From assembly GCF_020531845.1 (NCBI RefSeq), contig NZ_JAJAVF010000002.1, positions 1,337,543 to 1,401,542 of the forward strand: a stretch of 64,000 nucleotides of DNA, written 5' to 3'. Shown here piece by piece: positions 1 to 8,640 of the stretch (its first letter is position 1; each line of letters begins with the position of its first letter). This stretch comes from Methylobacillus methanolivorans (GTDB taxonomy: Bacteria > Pseudomonadota > Gammaproteobacteria > Burkholderiales > Methylophilaceae). The notes under the pieces are model-generated. The model was not told where the DNA came from. It did no database searches and saw nothing but the letters and a program-made list of their open reading frames with translations. A program made the translations under genes and the position numbers.

Positions 1-160
1 GCCGCACACGAAACACCTTGAGAATATTGCCATTCCCCATTTGCAGCACTTTGACACCACGCTCGTCCTGCTCCAGCACCTTGGCATTAAGGCTGAGCTG
101 TGCAAAGTCTTCCGGCGTAAGCAGGTGGCTATTACGAATTTTCAGTCTAGGAATCAGCAT
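1..160 (-). CDS. Kinase-like protein, N-terminal part only (cut by window edge)
   Basis: Only about 53 N-terminal codons are present. The protein starts MLIPRLKIRNSHLLTPEDF, and the segment GNILKVFRVR looks like the strand of a kinase-like phosphotransferase that carries the ATP-binding lysine. Its ATG lies inside the end of the upstream HAD gene: the shared bases ATGCTGA hold both the start and the TGA stop, which suggests translational coupling. The kinase-like reading is an inference from a short segment; the substrate cannot be judged. Confidence 0.5.
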   Translation of the reverse strand, partial: MLIPRLKIRNSHLLTPEDFAQLSLNAKVLEQDERGVKVLQMGNGNILKVFRVR

Positions 161-822
161 ACGTCATTTAACAAAGCCTGGATATCAGGCAACGTAGTAA
201 TGCGCTGGCTGTCACAATAGCTCTGCCACTCGGGGAAATCAGTCCAGGCATGCAGAAAGACAAAATCCAGGCCAGCGCGGCTAGATGACTCATGATCATA
301 ACGGCTATCACCGATAAACAATGCAGGTTGACGGATATTATCACGGCTGATTTCACGCGCCATGATCTCGTCCTTGTTATCAGGGCTGCCGAAAATGCCA
401 CCATCGAATAATGCCGTCAGTTCACGCTCGGCAAAAATACTATGCAATTCGGCTTGATCTCCGCCTGAAATCACCAACCAGTTGCTGACTGCAGTTTTTT
501 CCCGCAATGCCTGCAGCCCGGGGGCGATCTCACAGTGTGATAAACGCTCACGCACCTCACGTCCAAAATCCTCCAGAAGGAAATCTACATCTTTCTGGGT
601 CGCAGGCCGCTGCAGGATATCCTGGAGAAAATATTCAAATTTCACAAAGCGGGAAATTCCACCGAGCTTGATGTGGTAATCCACCAATGCCTGCGCCTGC
701 TGGTCATTGGCACCAAAATTCTTGGCGGTCGCGAAATATGCCTCGATCTTGAGATGATTGGAGTTGAGAATGACACCATCACAATCAAACACCAAGGTGT
801 GATATTGCTCTAGATTCAGCAT
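154..822 (-). CDS. HAD-superfamily hydrolase (phosphatase-like)
   Basis: This 222-residue protein is probably a cytoplasmic phosphatase. Motif I is FDCDGVILNS near the N-terminus (nucleophile and acid/base aspartates), the motif III lysine is in DNKDEIM, and motif IV is FIGDSRYDH (Mg2+-binding aspartates). I chose the ATG at 822 because motif I then falls at the usual position and an AGGT sequence lies upstream; a longer form starting at 882 would add 20 atypical residues and enter the eda terminator. It overlaps the next, kinase-like gene by 7 bases, so the two probably act together. Substrate unknown. Confidence 0.8.
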   Translation of the reverse strand: MLNLEQYHTLVFDCDGVILNSNHLKIEAYFATAKNFGANDQQAQALVDYHIKLGGISRFVKFEYFLQDILQRPATQKDVDFLLEDFGREVRERLSHCEIAPGLQALREKTAVSNWLVISGGDQAELHSIFAERELTALFDGGIFGSPDNKDEIMAREISRDNIRQPALFIGDSRYDHESSSRAGLDFVFLHAWTDFPEWQSYCDSQRITTLPDIQALLNDVC

Positions 823-882
823 GGCACTACCTAAAGGTTGATACGATTGGCATGCAAAAGATGCCAGGAAGGATGAAAGCAA

Positions 883-902
883 ACAGGCCCCGAGGGGCCT
901 GT
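883..902 (-). terminator. Terminator after eda
   Basis: A 9-bp perfect stem (ACAGGCCCC / GGGGCCTGT) with a 2-base loop lies just past the eda stop. Read on the minus strand it is followed by TTTGCTTT, a usable though interrupted U-tract. It separates eda from the HAD gene. Confidence 0.7.
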
Positions 903-908
903 GATGGA

Positions 909-1538
909 TTAGGCTGCTGCCTTGATCGCGCTGGCTTCACGAGCCAGCTTGGTGATATGCGCCCAGTCCTTGCGTGCTACAGCATCCGCAGGCGTGAGCC
1001 AGGTACCGCCACAGACCACGACGTTGGGCAATGCCAGGAATTGCGGGGCAGATTCAACAGTTACACCACCTGTGGGGCAGAACTTCACATCCCCAAATGG
1101 ACCAGCAAAGCCTTTCAGCAGATTGATACCACCCACGGCAACAGCCGGGAACAACTTGAGGAAGTAGTAATCATCAGCATTAGCCTGCATGATTTCGCTA
1201 CCAGTGGAAACGCCAGGCAACAGTGGCAGGCCGATTTCACGGGCTGCACGACCCAACTCACTAGTGTAGCCCGGGCTAACGGCAAACTGGCAACCAACAT
1301 CCTTACAGTTTTGCGCATCCCTGATGTTACGCACAGTACCAGCGCCAACAATCGCATCAGGCACAGCCTTGGCAATCGCTTCCATGGCTTGTAATGCCAC
1401 AGGCGTACGCAAGGTCACTTCCAGCACCTTGATGCCGCCTTCGAGCAAGGCTTCTGCCATCGGCACAGCATCTTCCACCTTGTTGATGACAATAACCGGA
1501 ATCACCGGGCCATGGTTGGCTAAATCGAGAGTGCTCAT
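909..1538 (-). CDS. eda: 2-dehydro-3-deoxy-phosphogluconate (KDPG) aldolase
   Basis: Cleaves KDPG to pyruvate and glyceraldehyde-3-phosphate, the last step of the Entner-Doudoroff route; in RuMP-cycle methylotrophs this is one of the cleavage branches. At 209 residues it has the normal family length. The active-site glutamate is in LEVTLRTP (about residue 40-47), the Schiff-base lysine in FLKLFPA, and the phosphate-binding end in CPTGGV. It follows edd on the same strand after about 190 bases that contain a long palindrome. The start MSTLDLANHG at 1538 is the only one that gives the full TIM barrel. Confidence 0.95.
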   Translation of the reverse strand: MSTLDLANHGPVIPVIVINKVEDAVPMAEALLEGGIKVLEVTLRTPVALQAMEAIAKAVPDAIVGAGTVRNIRDAQNCKDVGCQFAVSPGYTSELGRAAREIGLPLLPGVSTGSEIMQANADDYYFLKLFPAVAVGGINLLKGFAGPFGDVKFCPTGGVTVESAPQFLALPNVVVCGGTWLTPADAVARKDWAHITKLAREASAIKAAA

Positions 1539-1629
1539 ATTCTATATACCTATGTATTGATTATTAAAAAGCTACGAATGCTATTCCAAAACCAGGTGGA
1601 GACGAAACGCCGTTTTGCAATGCTCATCC

Positions 1630-1734
1630 ATTGCCATTTCAAAACCAGGCCAGGCTAGGCGCTTGAGCAGAGCCAGTACTACAGTACTGGCAAGCGAAAG
1701 CAAAGACGCATGGCCTGCATTTTCAAATGGCTTA
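1630..1734. repeat. Long imperfect palindrome between edd and eda
   Basis: The outer arms GCCATTTCAAAACCAGGCCA (1633-1652) and the complement of 1712-1732 match except for about three positions. The inner arms GCCAGTACT (1672-1680) and AGTACTGGC (1683-1691) pair perfectly around a 2-base loop. The right arm ends inside the edd stop codon (1732-1734). A partial direct copy of the left arm (TTCCAAAACCAGG) sits at 1584-1596. It looks like a REP- or MITE-type element or a stabilising intercistronic hairpin. Copies elsewhere in the genome cannot be seen from here. Confidence 0.65.
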
Positions 1735-3546
1735 AAGCCAGGTGACGGCACCTTCTTCGGCACTATGCACATTCTTGCGCATGCCGCCAAACAACTCACG
1801 ACCGATGCCATGGCCATTGTTATTACGCTGCGCCTCGGTCATCACTGCCACAGTGCGTGCCTGCCACTCTTCGTCGTCGACAAGCGCATTCAGGGTGCCA
1901 ACAATCGCATTGAGGCGAATCATGTCACCAGTGCGAATCTTGCCGATTGCACCGCCAGCCACAGCTTCTGGGCTCAAATGGATCGCCGCAGGCACTTTGC
2001 CTGATGCACCGCTCATGCGGCCATCGGTCACGATGGCGACGCGGAAGCCCTTGCCCTGCAATACGGACAATGGTGGGGTCAGCTTATGCAGTTCAGGCAT
2101 ACCATTGGCACGCGGGCCTTGGAAGCGCACAACCGCAATAAAATCTTTTTCTAGCTCGCCGCGCTCAAATGCTGCCAGCAATTCTTCCTGACCATTAAAC
2201 ACAATAGCAGGTGCTTCAATGATCTGACGGTCTTCCGGCACAGCTGAGCTCTTGATCACGGAACGTCCCAAATTACCAGTCAACAAACGTAAGCCGCCTG
2301 ACGCGCTGAATGGCTTGGAAGCGTTACGCACAATAGTTTCGTCTGGGCTTTCCTTGGGCAAATCGACCCAGATCAGACTGTCATCGGACTTGATAGGTTT
2401 CTTGCCGAAATCACGCAAACCACCGATCACGACAGAATTCACATCACCGTGCATATAACCAGCATCGACCAATTCGCGAATCACGAAGCTTGGGCCACCT
2501 GCTTCCTGGAACTGGTTCACGTCAGCCGTACCGTTAGGATAGACACGTGCCAGCAATGGCGTATTTTGCGACAACTTGGAGAAGTCCGACCAGTCAATGA
2601 TGATACCTGCCGCACGCGCAACAGCTACCCAGTGAATGAGGTGGTTAGTACTGCCACCAGTCGCCAGCAATGCCACGATAGCGTTAACGATCACACGTTC
2701 ATCCACCATTTGACCAATCGGGGTAAAGCGTTGGCCTTTGGTGATGGAAAGCACGGTCTTGACCGATTCACGGGTCAACATCTCACGCATGTCATCGTGT
2801 GGATGCACAAAAGCTGCGCCTGGTACATGCAAGCCCATGGCCTCGATCAGCATCTGGTTGCTGTTGGCGGTACCGAAGAAAGTACAGGTACCTGCACCGT
2901 GGTAAGCCGCAGATTCAGAAGCCAGTAGCTCCTCACGACCAACCAAGCCTTGTGCGTACTTCTCGCGCACCTTGGACTTAGTGGTATTGTCGATACCCGT
3001 CGCCATTGGGCCAGCAGGCACGAATACGGTAGGTAAGTGGCCAAAATGCAAAGCACCAATCAAAAGACCAGGCACGATCTTGTCACAAACACCCAGCAAC
3101 AAAGCCGCATCAAATACATCGTGAGACAGTGAAACTGCCGTACTCATGGCGATGGTATCGCGTGAGAACAAGCTCAGCTCCATGCCTGGCTCACCCTGGG
3201 TAATACCATCACACATCGCGGGCACGCCACCTGCCACCTGCACTGTCGCACCATGCTTGCGTGCTTCGTCGCGGATGATGGCAGGATAGGTTTCATAAGG
3301 CTGATGTGCAGACAACATGTCGTTGTAAGCAGTCACGATGCCAATATGAGGGGCTTTCTCTGCGACAACACGGAATTTGTCGTTGCTGGGCAACGCTGCA
3401 AAAGCATGCGCCACATTGGCACAGCCGAGACGATCAGCACCGCGGGTGCGGTTGATAATCTGGTCTATGCGTTGCAGGTAGGCCTTGCGGGTAGGTGCAC
3501 TACGTTCCCGAATGCGCTCGGTGACTTCTATCAGGGTTTGTGTCAT
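1732..3546 (-). CDS. edd: 6-phosphogluconate dehydratase
   Basis: Dehydrates 6-phosphogluconate to KDPG, feeding eda downstream. The 604-residue length is normal for Edd. It is an IlvD/Edd-family Fe-S dehydratase: the [4Fe-4S]-ligand cysteines lie in PAMCDGITQG and LLGVCDKIVPG, and TGGSTNHLIHW and the C-terminal TDGRMSGASGKVPAAIH segment are diagnostic of the family. The ATG at 3546 is preceded by a promoter-like sequence. The stop codon lies in the right arm of the palindrome, so edd-eda mRNA would carry a strong hairpin between the two cistrons. Confidence 0.96.
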   Translation of the reverse strand: MTQTLIEVTERIRERSAPTRKAYLQRIDQIINRTRGADRLGCANVAHAFAALPSNDKFRVVAEKAPHIGIVTAYNDMLSAHQPYETYPAIIRDEARKHGATVQVAGGVPAMCDGITQGEPGMELSLFSRDTIAMSTAVSLSHDVFDAALLLGVCDKIVPGLLIGALHFGHLPTVFVPAGPMATGIDNTTKSKVREKYAQGLVGREELLASESAAYHGAGTCTFFGTANSNQMLIEAMGLHVPGAAFVHPHDDMREMLTRESVKTVLSITKGQRFTPIGQMVDERVIVNAIVALLATGGSTNHLIHWVAVARAAGIIIDWSDFSKLSQNTPLLARVYPNGTADVNQFQEAGGPSFVIRELVDAGYMHGDVNSVVIGGLRDFGKKPIKSDDSLIWVDLPKESPDETIVRNASKPFSASGGLRLLTGNLGRSVIKSSAVPEDRQIIEAPAIVFNGQEELLAAFERGELEKDFIAVVRFQGPRANGMPELHKLTPPLSVLQGKGFRVAIVTDGRMSGASGKVPAAIHLSPEAVAGGAIGKIRTGDMIRLNAIVGTLNALVDDEEWQARTVAVMTEAQRNNNGHGIGRELFGGMRKNVHSAEEGAVTWL

Positions 3547-3583
3547 TAATTTTGCGCTGCTGAAAAGTTGAATTTAGCCGGGA

Positions 3584-3613
3584 ATTATCGCTGAAAGCGC
3601 TAGGCATCGTCAA
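3584..3613 (-). promoter_or_regulatory. Candidate sigma-70 promoter of edd-eda
   Basis: On the minus strand, TTGACG (3613-3608) and GATAAT (3589-3584) are separated by 18 bases, each matching the consensus hexamer at five of six positions. The -10 lies about 38 bases upstream of the edd ATG. Confidence 0.5.
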
Positions 3614-3642
3614 ATTAACCACGACTGGGATAAGGTAAAAAA

Positions 3643-3678
3643 ACCATGGAGTTGCACCACCTGCGTTGTGGCTGCAAC
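3643..3678 (-). terminator. Possible terminator of the LPS modification operon
   Basis: GTTGCACCAC (3651-3660) pairs with GTGGCTGCAAC (3668-3678) with one bulge. On the minus strand the hairpin is followed, eight bases later, by seven T. The gap before the T-run makes it non-classical. Confidence 0.45.
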
Positions 3679-3689
3679 CCCTATATTGC

Positions 3690-5408
3690 CTAGTTTTTGG
3701 TGACGAGCACGTCTTCCATCAGGAGATACTCAAGATCACAGCCGTAGAACATGTTGAGCGCATCAGTTGGACTGCAAATCATGGGTTCGCCACGACGGTT
3801 CAATGAGGTATTGAGCACTACCGGCACATTGCGCAGGCGCTCCAACTCCTCAATCAAGGCGTAATAACGTGGATTAGTTTCCTTGGTCACGATCTGTGCA
3901 CGCGCAGTACCGTCCTCGTGCACCACCTCGGGAATACGCGGCTTCCAGTGATCTGCGACATCGAAGGTAAAGGTCATGTAAGGTGCAGGATGATCTGTCT
4001 GCAAAATATCTGCCGCCACGCGATCCAGCATGCTGGGACAAAATGGCCGCCAGCGCTCGCGATACTTGATCTGCGCATTGATACGGTCTGCCACGCCAGG
4101 ATGGCTAGGGTCACCCAAGATACTGCGGCAGCCCAAAGCACGTGGGCCAAACTCCATGCGTCCCTGGAACCAGGCCAGCGGATTGCCAGCAGCCAGTAGC
4201 TCAGCACCCGTTTTAGGTGCATTCTCGACCCGTTGGAACTTGGGTTTCGCAGGGTGCGCCTCACAGGCAGCAATACACTCTTCCGTCGTAAACGATGGGC
4301 CTAGGTAAGCATGTGGCATAGGCTCCAGCGGCTCGCCCATCTCGGCAGCCACGTAGCTGGCCGCGCCCAGGGAAGTACCATTGTCACCTGAGGCAGGCTG
4401 CACGAACAGCTCCTTCACATGCGGCAAGGCAATAATGCGCTGGTTGAGCTTGACGTTGAGCGCCACGCCACCAGCCATAGCAATACGGCCAGTTTCACGG
4501 ATGATGTCGCCGAGGTAATACTCGATCATCTCCAAGGCAATGTCTTCCAGCAACTGTTGCACCGAGGCAGCGTAATGAATGTAAGGATCATCGATCTCAT
4601 CGCCATTGCGCTTGGGGCCCAGCCATTCGATCAGCTTGGGCGTAAAGTAAAAGCCCTTGCCTTTTTCCTTGTAGCGGCGCAAACCAACAACGTTCACATA
4701 ATCAGTATTGATCTTGAGCTCGCCATCCTCGAACTTCGCAAGACGCGACAAGTCGTAACGCTTGGGATCGCCATAAGGTGCCATGCCCATGACCTTGAAC
4801 TCGCCATCCAGCATCTCGAAACCAAGATACTCGGTAATCGCGCCATACATGCCGCCCAGAGAATCCGGGTCGTAGAACTCCTTGATCTTGTGAATCTTGC
4901 CGTTTTCACCATAGCCAAAGAAGGTCGTGGCATATTCACCTTTGCCGTCGATACCAACGATTGCGGTTTTTTCCTTGAAGCCACTCAGGTGGTAAGCACT
5001 GCTGGCGTGCGCCAAGTGATGCTCAACCGGCACAAAACGTGCCTTGGTCAGGCCTAGCTGTCGCATCAGATCGAGTGATTTGTCGCGATTGCGACGGAAA
5101 CGGCGATTACCGTTAAAAATGGCATCCAGGGCGCGATCGGGTGCATACCAGTAACGCTTGGCATAATGCCAGCGCGCTTCACTGCTCAATGGAATTTCGC
5201 CATAAGGGAAAGCCACTATATCCACCTGCTCGGACTTTACTCCAGCCTCACGCAGGCAGTACCTTGCCGCTTCCAGCGGGAAAGTGTTCTTGGCGTGCTT
5301 GTCGCGGATGAAACGCTCTTCTTCCGCTGCCGCGACAATTTTTCCATCGACAATAATGGCAGCCGAAGCATCATGCCCCAGTGCACCTGATAAACCTAGA
5401 ATGATCAT
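3690..5408 (-). CDS. Carbamoyltransferase, NodU/CmcH family
   Basis: This 572-residue protein carries the two-part architecture of O-carbamoyltransferases (NodU, CmcH, TobZ): an N-terminal Kae1-like domain starting MIILGLSGALGHDASAA with the metal-binding histidines around VEHHLAHASSAY (about residue 128-139), and a C-terminal YrdC-like domain containing FQGRMEFGPRALGCRSIL. Such enzymes transfer a carbamoyl group from carbamoyl phosphate to a sugar hydroxyl. It is the last gene of a minus-strand run with waaG, waaP, a PEtN-transferase-like gene and a kinase-like gene, so LPS core or another surface glycan is the likely acceptor (inference). It lies 18 bases after the tandem kinase gene. Confidence 0.85.
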   Translation of the reverse strand: MIILGLSGALGHDASAAIIVDGKIVAAAEEERFIRDKHAKNTFPLEAARYCLREAGVKSEQVDIVAFPYGEIPLSSEARWHYAKRYWYAPDRALDAIFNGNRRFRRNRDKSLDLMRQLGLTKARFVPVEHHLAHASSAYHLSGFKEKTAIVGIDGKGEYATTFFGYGENGKIHKIKEFYDPDSLGGMYGAITEYLGFEMLDGEFKVMGMAPYGDPKRYDLSRLAKFEDGELKINTDYVNVVGLRRYKEKGKGFYFTPKLIEWLGPKRNGDEIDDPYIHYAASVQQLLEDIALEMIEYYLGDIIRETGRIAMAGGVALNVKLNQRIIALPHVKELFVQPASGDNGTSLGAASYVAAEMGEPLEPMPHAYLGPSFTTEECIAACEAHPAKPKFQRVENAPKTGAELLAAGNPLAWFQGRMEFGPRALGCRSILGDPSHPGVADRINAQIKYRERWRPFCPSMLDRVAADILQTDHPAPYMTFTFDVADHWKPRIPEVVHEDGTARAQIVTKETNPRYYALIEELERLRNVPVVLNTSLNRRGEPMICSPTDALNMFYGCDLEYLLMEDVLVTKN

Positions 5409-5426
5409 TCGTCTTTCACTTTGTAC

Positions 5427-6911
5427 TTAATTCGCGATGCCCGCCCGCTGCAGCACACAGGCATCTGTATAAACCGTCTTGAACGCGCTCATCAGCAGCT
5501 GTCGCGTTACCAGATCTGACCGCCAGTTCCTGAAAAAACGCTTCACGTCACGCACATGCCGACGCAGAAAACTTCGCTTGCATGCATGTTGCTGCATGCT
5601 ATCCAGGTCGATCAACAAAGGCTTCTGATCCTGAATCAAAAGATTGGTTGCCTTGAAATCACCATGCTCCAGTTGCAGGCAATATAACTGATAAAACAAC
5701 TGGGCAATACGTTGCGCCACCAGGGCTCGCACCGTATCAGGCATACCGTGATCCGCAAAGAACTCGACCGCATCCCTGGCATCCACAAACTCCGTGAGTA
5801 GATATGCCTCTTGGCGAAAGCCCCAGCGCCGGCGTTCCATGACTGCCACCGAAACCGGTGTCGCAATGCCCTTCAATTGCAAGCGAAAGGCATTGGCCCA
5901 TGACACCACGGCCCTTGATGGACGCCATGCGCGGCCAAGGCCATGCCAAAAACTCTTGATATTGTACCTTTTGATCACCAGTTTGCGCTGATCAATTTCT
6001 GTTGCAACCACGGTGCAAGTATTCCCGCTTTTCAATCGGCGCATCCCCGGACCATCCAGCAAGGCATCGGGCGCTAGCAAAGCTGCGTGCAAGCCTGGGC
6101 TATCGTAAGGACGGTTGATGGCGATGTAGTCGGTTGCAGTGCTCAAGGTGCGCACATCGGTGCATGTACGCTGCACCTTGTGGGCATAATCCTGCATTTC
6201 CTGCTGCCAAAACCGTGTAATGCGCCGTTGCATCCCAGAAAATTCTGGCGGTGGCTCATTCATCACACTGGCATATTGCTGCAGCAAGGCAGGCAACCAG
6301 GCACCAATATGCGCTACATCCAGCTTGGAAAGCAGTACTGCCAGATTGTTCAGCCGCTTGCCACGTCGCCCCAAGCCGCTCAATCGCCGTATGCCGTCTC
6401 CATCTAGGGTATGAATGGCCTCACCATCCACGAGAAAGTTTTTGAGATATAAATCCGTCTGCAACAATCCAGCACGGTGATGTTCTGCCACAGCTTCTAC
6501 TAGGCGCATGGCCAGTGGCAGGCGCTGATCCTCTGGCGTTGCTTGCCATACCTGCTCGGCATTGCTCGCAGATATCGCCTCATATACCAGCACGCTCGCC
6601 CCTTGCTGCACAATCGCGGACTCCAGCAGCAAGGCTGGGGTAGCAAGCCCCGCCTCCGCCAGCCAGGTCGCACCACGCTTATCACGTGCAGCATATTGTG
6701 CGGCACGCCGCCCAATGAAGCATTTGGCATAGACAGGCTTGCCATTCAGCACTCCCCGCCCAACCACACGCTTGGCAGGCACGCGCCTGACGACGGCTTC
6801 TACTTGCAGCAAGCTGCCATCGTCCAGCCTTAAGCCAAATGGTTCCGTCAGGGTCCCATTGGCATAGGACAGCAAATCAGGGGCAGTCGCCACATGGTTG
6901 GCATTACTCAT
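5427..6911 (-). CDS. Two kinase-like domains in tandem (LPS-kinase type)
   Basis: This 494-residue protein seems to hold two WaaP/InaA-like kinase folds in a row. Domain 1 (about 35-210) has a candidate ATP lysine in VYAKCF (K63), a catalytic-loop-like TDLYLKN (D153, N158) and a metal-loop-like TLDGD (D170). Domain 2 (about 285-480) has VIKRYN (K314), HGDFKATN (D418, N423) and LLIDLDS (D435). Both halves keep the key residues, so neither is clearly dead. The start overlaps the end of the preceding gene by 8 bases. Context points to phosphorylation of inner-core heptose or Kdo; the acceptor is unknown. No signal peptide; probably cytoplasmic face of the membrane. Confidence 0.75.
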   Translation of the reverse strand: MSNANHVATAPDLLSYANGTLTEPFGLRLDDGSLLQVEAVVRRVPAKRVVGRGVLNGKPVYAKCFIGRRAAQYAARDKRGATWLAEAGLATPALLLESAIVQQGASVLVYEAISASNAEQVWQATPEDQRLPLAMRLVEAVAEHHRAGLLQTDLYLKNFLVDGEAIHTLDGDGIRRLSGLGRRGKRLNNLAVLLSKLDVAHIGAWLPALLQQYASVMNEPPPEFSGMQRRITRFWQQEMQDYAHKVQRTCTDVRTLSTATDYIAINRPYDSPGLHAALLAPDALLDGPGMRRLKSGNTCTVVATEIDQRKLVIKRYNIKSFWHGLGRAWRPSRAVVSWANAFRLQLKGIATPVSVAVMERRRWGFRQEAYLLTEFVDARDAVEFFADHGMPDTVRALVAQRIAQLFYQLYCLQLEHGDFKATNLLIQDQKPLLIDLDSMQQHACKRSFLRRHVRDVKRFFRNWRSDLVTRQLLMSAFKTVYTDACVLQRAGIAN

Positions 6912-8607
6912 GCACGTGAATATCCAACGGACGAATAGTATTAGGTTGATACGGGTCGCCGATCAGCAGAGGATGCTCCTTGAACTGAGGATTCACCAAA
7001 CTAAAGGCAGGGTCAAATCCATCAAAATTCAAGCCAACCAGATCCGCCCAAGTATGGATGAAGTGCGCATTGCTATAAGGCCGATCCAACATACCGTCAA
7101 ATGCCATCTCATGCCCAGCCCGCCATTCTGGTGAAGCCCAGATCATGAAGGGGATCGCATACATGGCGATTGTGGGCTTGGCCTCATTGCGACCCAGCAT
7201 GTTATATCCAGGACCATCGTAAACATCCTCTCCATGATCGGAGAAATACACCATCAGACTATTGCCTGCCTGCTGTCGCAACTTACTGATCAATGTCGCA
7301 ATGACGTGATCGTTATAACGCACAGCATTGTCATATTGGTTATAGACCTTAGCCTGATCCTTGCTCAGCACACTAGGCACACCCTCACGATCAGTAAATA
7401 CTTCAAACTCTGGAGGGTAACGATATTCATATTTCATGTGCGTGCCCAGCAAATGCACAATAATGAACTTGCGAGGTGCAGGGTCAGCCAGAACTTCGTC
7501 AAATGGCTCAAACACGTTTTCATCGTACTCACGTGAATTCTGCGCCCGGCTGTTGTTCATGTAGAACTGCTTATCCGTTTGCTTGGAAAAATTGGCCAGC
7601 ATGGTGTTGCGCTTGCTGATCGTCTGGTGATTGGTGATCCAGTAAGAGGTATAGCCTGCCTGCCGCATCATGTTCATAAGCGATGGCTTGGTGAGATACA
7701 AGTCTGGATGCAGTTGATCCGAGAAACTCAATACCTGCGTCAATGCCTCTATCGTGTAAGGCCGGGTCGTCACCACGTTGGTAAAGAGATTAAGCTCATC
7801 CTTGATAGCATCAAGTTCTGGGGTTGTATCGCGCTGGTAACCATATAAGCTCATGCGCAACCGATTGGTCGACTCACCCAACACCAACACCAGCGTGGCA
7901 GGCTTGCCAGCGTTGGCATCCTTCAAGTTGGATAACGGTGGGATCTTGCTGTTCTGCTCCAGCAAGGCCTCCATATTGGCCAACTGTTTGCGATAGTGCA
8001 CATAGCCAATCACCATTTGCCATGGCACCGCAGGCTCCATGCGCAATTGCAGCTTTTCCACGGCGTCATCCAAGCTCGCATGATTGACCACCAACTGCTT
8101 GAACATCGGATATACGAATAGCAACAATAAAATGGCCACCGTCGCCGACCATGCTAAGCGACGGGTGACTTGCAAGGGTCGCAGTCGACGCCAGAGCCAG
8201 AACGCAACAGCGCTATGCACCAGCAGTACCGGGATCATCCACCAGACAAAATAGTGGGCAATGAATTCTTTGGATTCAGCTGGGTTGGACTCGAAAATCG
8301 TAAACATCACGCTTTGCGAGAATTCCTGCCCATAAATACAGAAATACCCCAGGCTGATCAGCGAGAATACCCACAACACCAAGCCAATGCCAGCCGCCAT
8401 CTGGCGCGAGAACCTTGGTACCAGCATCACGGGAATCAGCCAAAGTAGGCTCATTACGATCGCCTGGCGCATGCCGACAAAAATCGTGGTGCCGCTGATT
8501 TGCAGCAGGATGTGGGTAATGCCAGAAAAATAGAAGAAAAACAGGTAATAGCTGAACAAAGCGCCCCAGTCAGAGCGCTTGGAACCAAACTTGATCGATG
8601 TCTGCAT
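6904..8607 (-). CDS. Phosphoethanolamine transferase-like inner-membrane sulfatase-fold enzyme
   Basis: This 567-residue protein has about five hydrophobic segments in its first 180 residues, then a large periplasmic alkaline-phosphatase/sulfatase-fold domain. VLGESTNRLRMSLYGY with TTPELD is the EptA/EptC/CptA-type motif holding the nucleophile; VYFSDHGEDVY holds metal ligands. These enzymes move phosphoethanolamine from phosphatidylethanolamine onto lipid A or core sugars. I chose the ATG at 8607 (MQTSIKFG) because GGGA precedes it at good distance; a GTG at 8637 would add ten residues. It sits after waaP, so core heptose is a plausible acceptor (inference). Confidence 0.85.
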   Translation of the reverse strand: MQTSIKFGSKRSDWGALFSYYLFFFYFSGITHILLQISGTTIFVGMRQAIVMSLLWLIPVMLVPRFSRQMAAGIGLVLWVFSLISLGYFCIYGQEFSQSVMFTIFESNPAESKEFIAHYFVWWMIPVLLVHSAVAFWLWRRLRPLQVTRRLAWSATVAILLLLFVYPMFKQLVVNHASLDDAVEKLQLRMEPAVPWQMVIGYVHYRKQLANMEALLEQNSKIPPLSNLKDANAGKPATLVLVLGESTNRLRMSLYGYQRDTTPELDAIKDELNLFTNVVTTRPYTIEALTQVLSFSDQLHPDLYLTKPSLMNMMRQAGYTSYWITNHQTISKRNTMLANFSKQTDKQFYMNNSRAQNSREYDENVFEPFDEVLADPAPRKFIIVHLLGTHMKYEYRYPPEFEVFTDREGVPSVLSKDQAKVYNQYDNAVRYNDHVIATLISKLRQQAGNSLMVYFSDHGEDVYDGPGYNMLGRNEAKPTIAMYAIPFMIWASPEWRAGHEMAFDGMLDRPYSNAHFIHTWADLVGLNFDGFDPAFSLVNPQFKEHPLLIGDPYQPNTIRPLDIHVHE

Positions 8608-8640
8608 AAATATCCCGACTATATGCCGGCCTGACACACG

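Noticed and set aside
1581..1817. 78-codon open frame through the edd-eda palindrome (minus)
   Set aside because: It is created by the inverted repeat and overlaps the end of edd; no sign of a real start.
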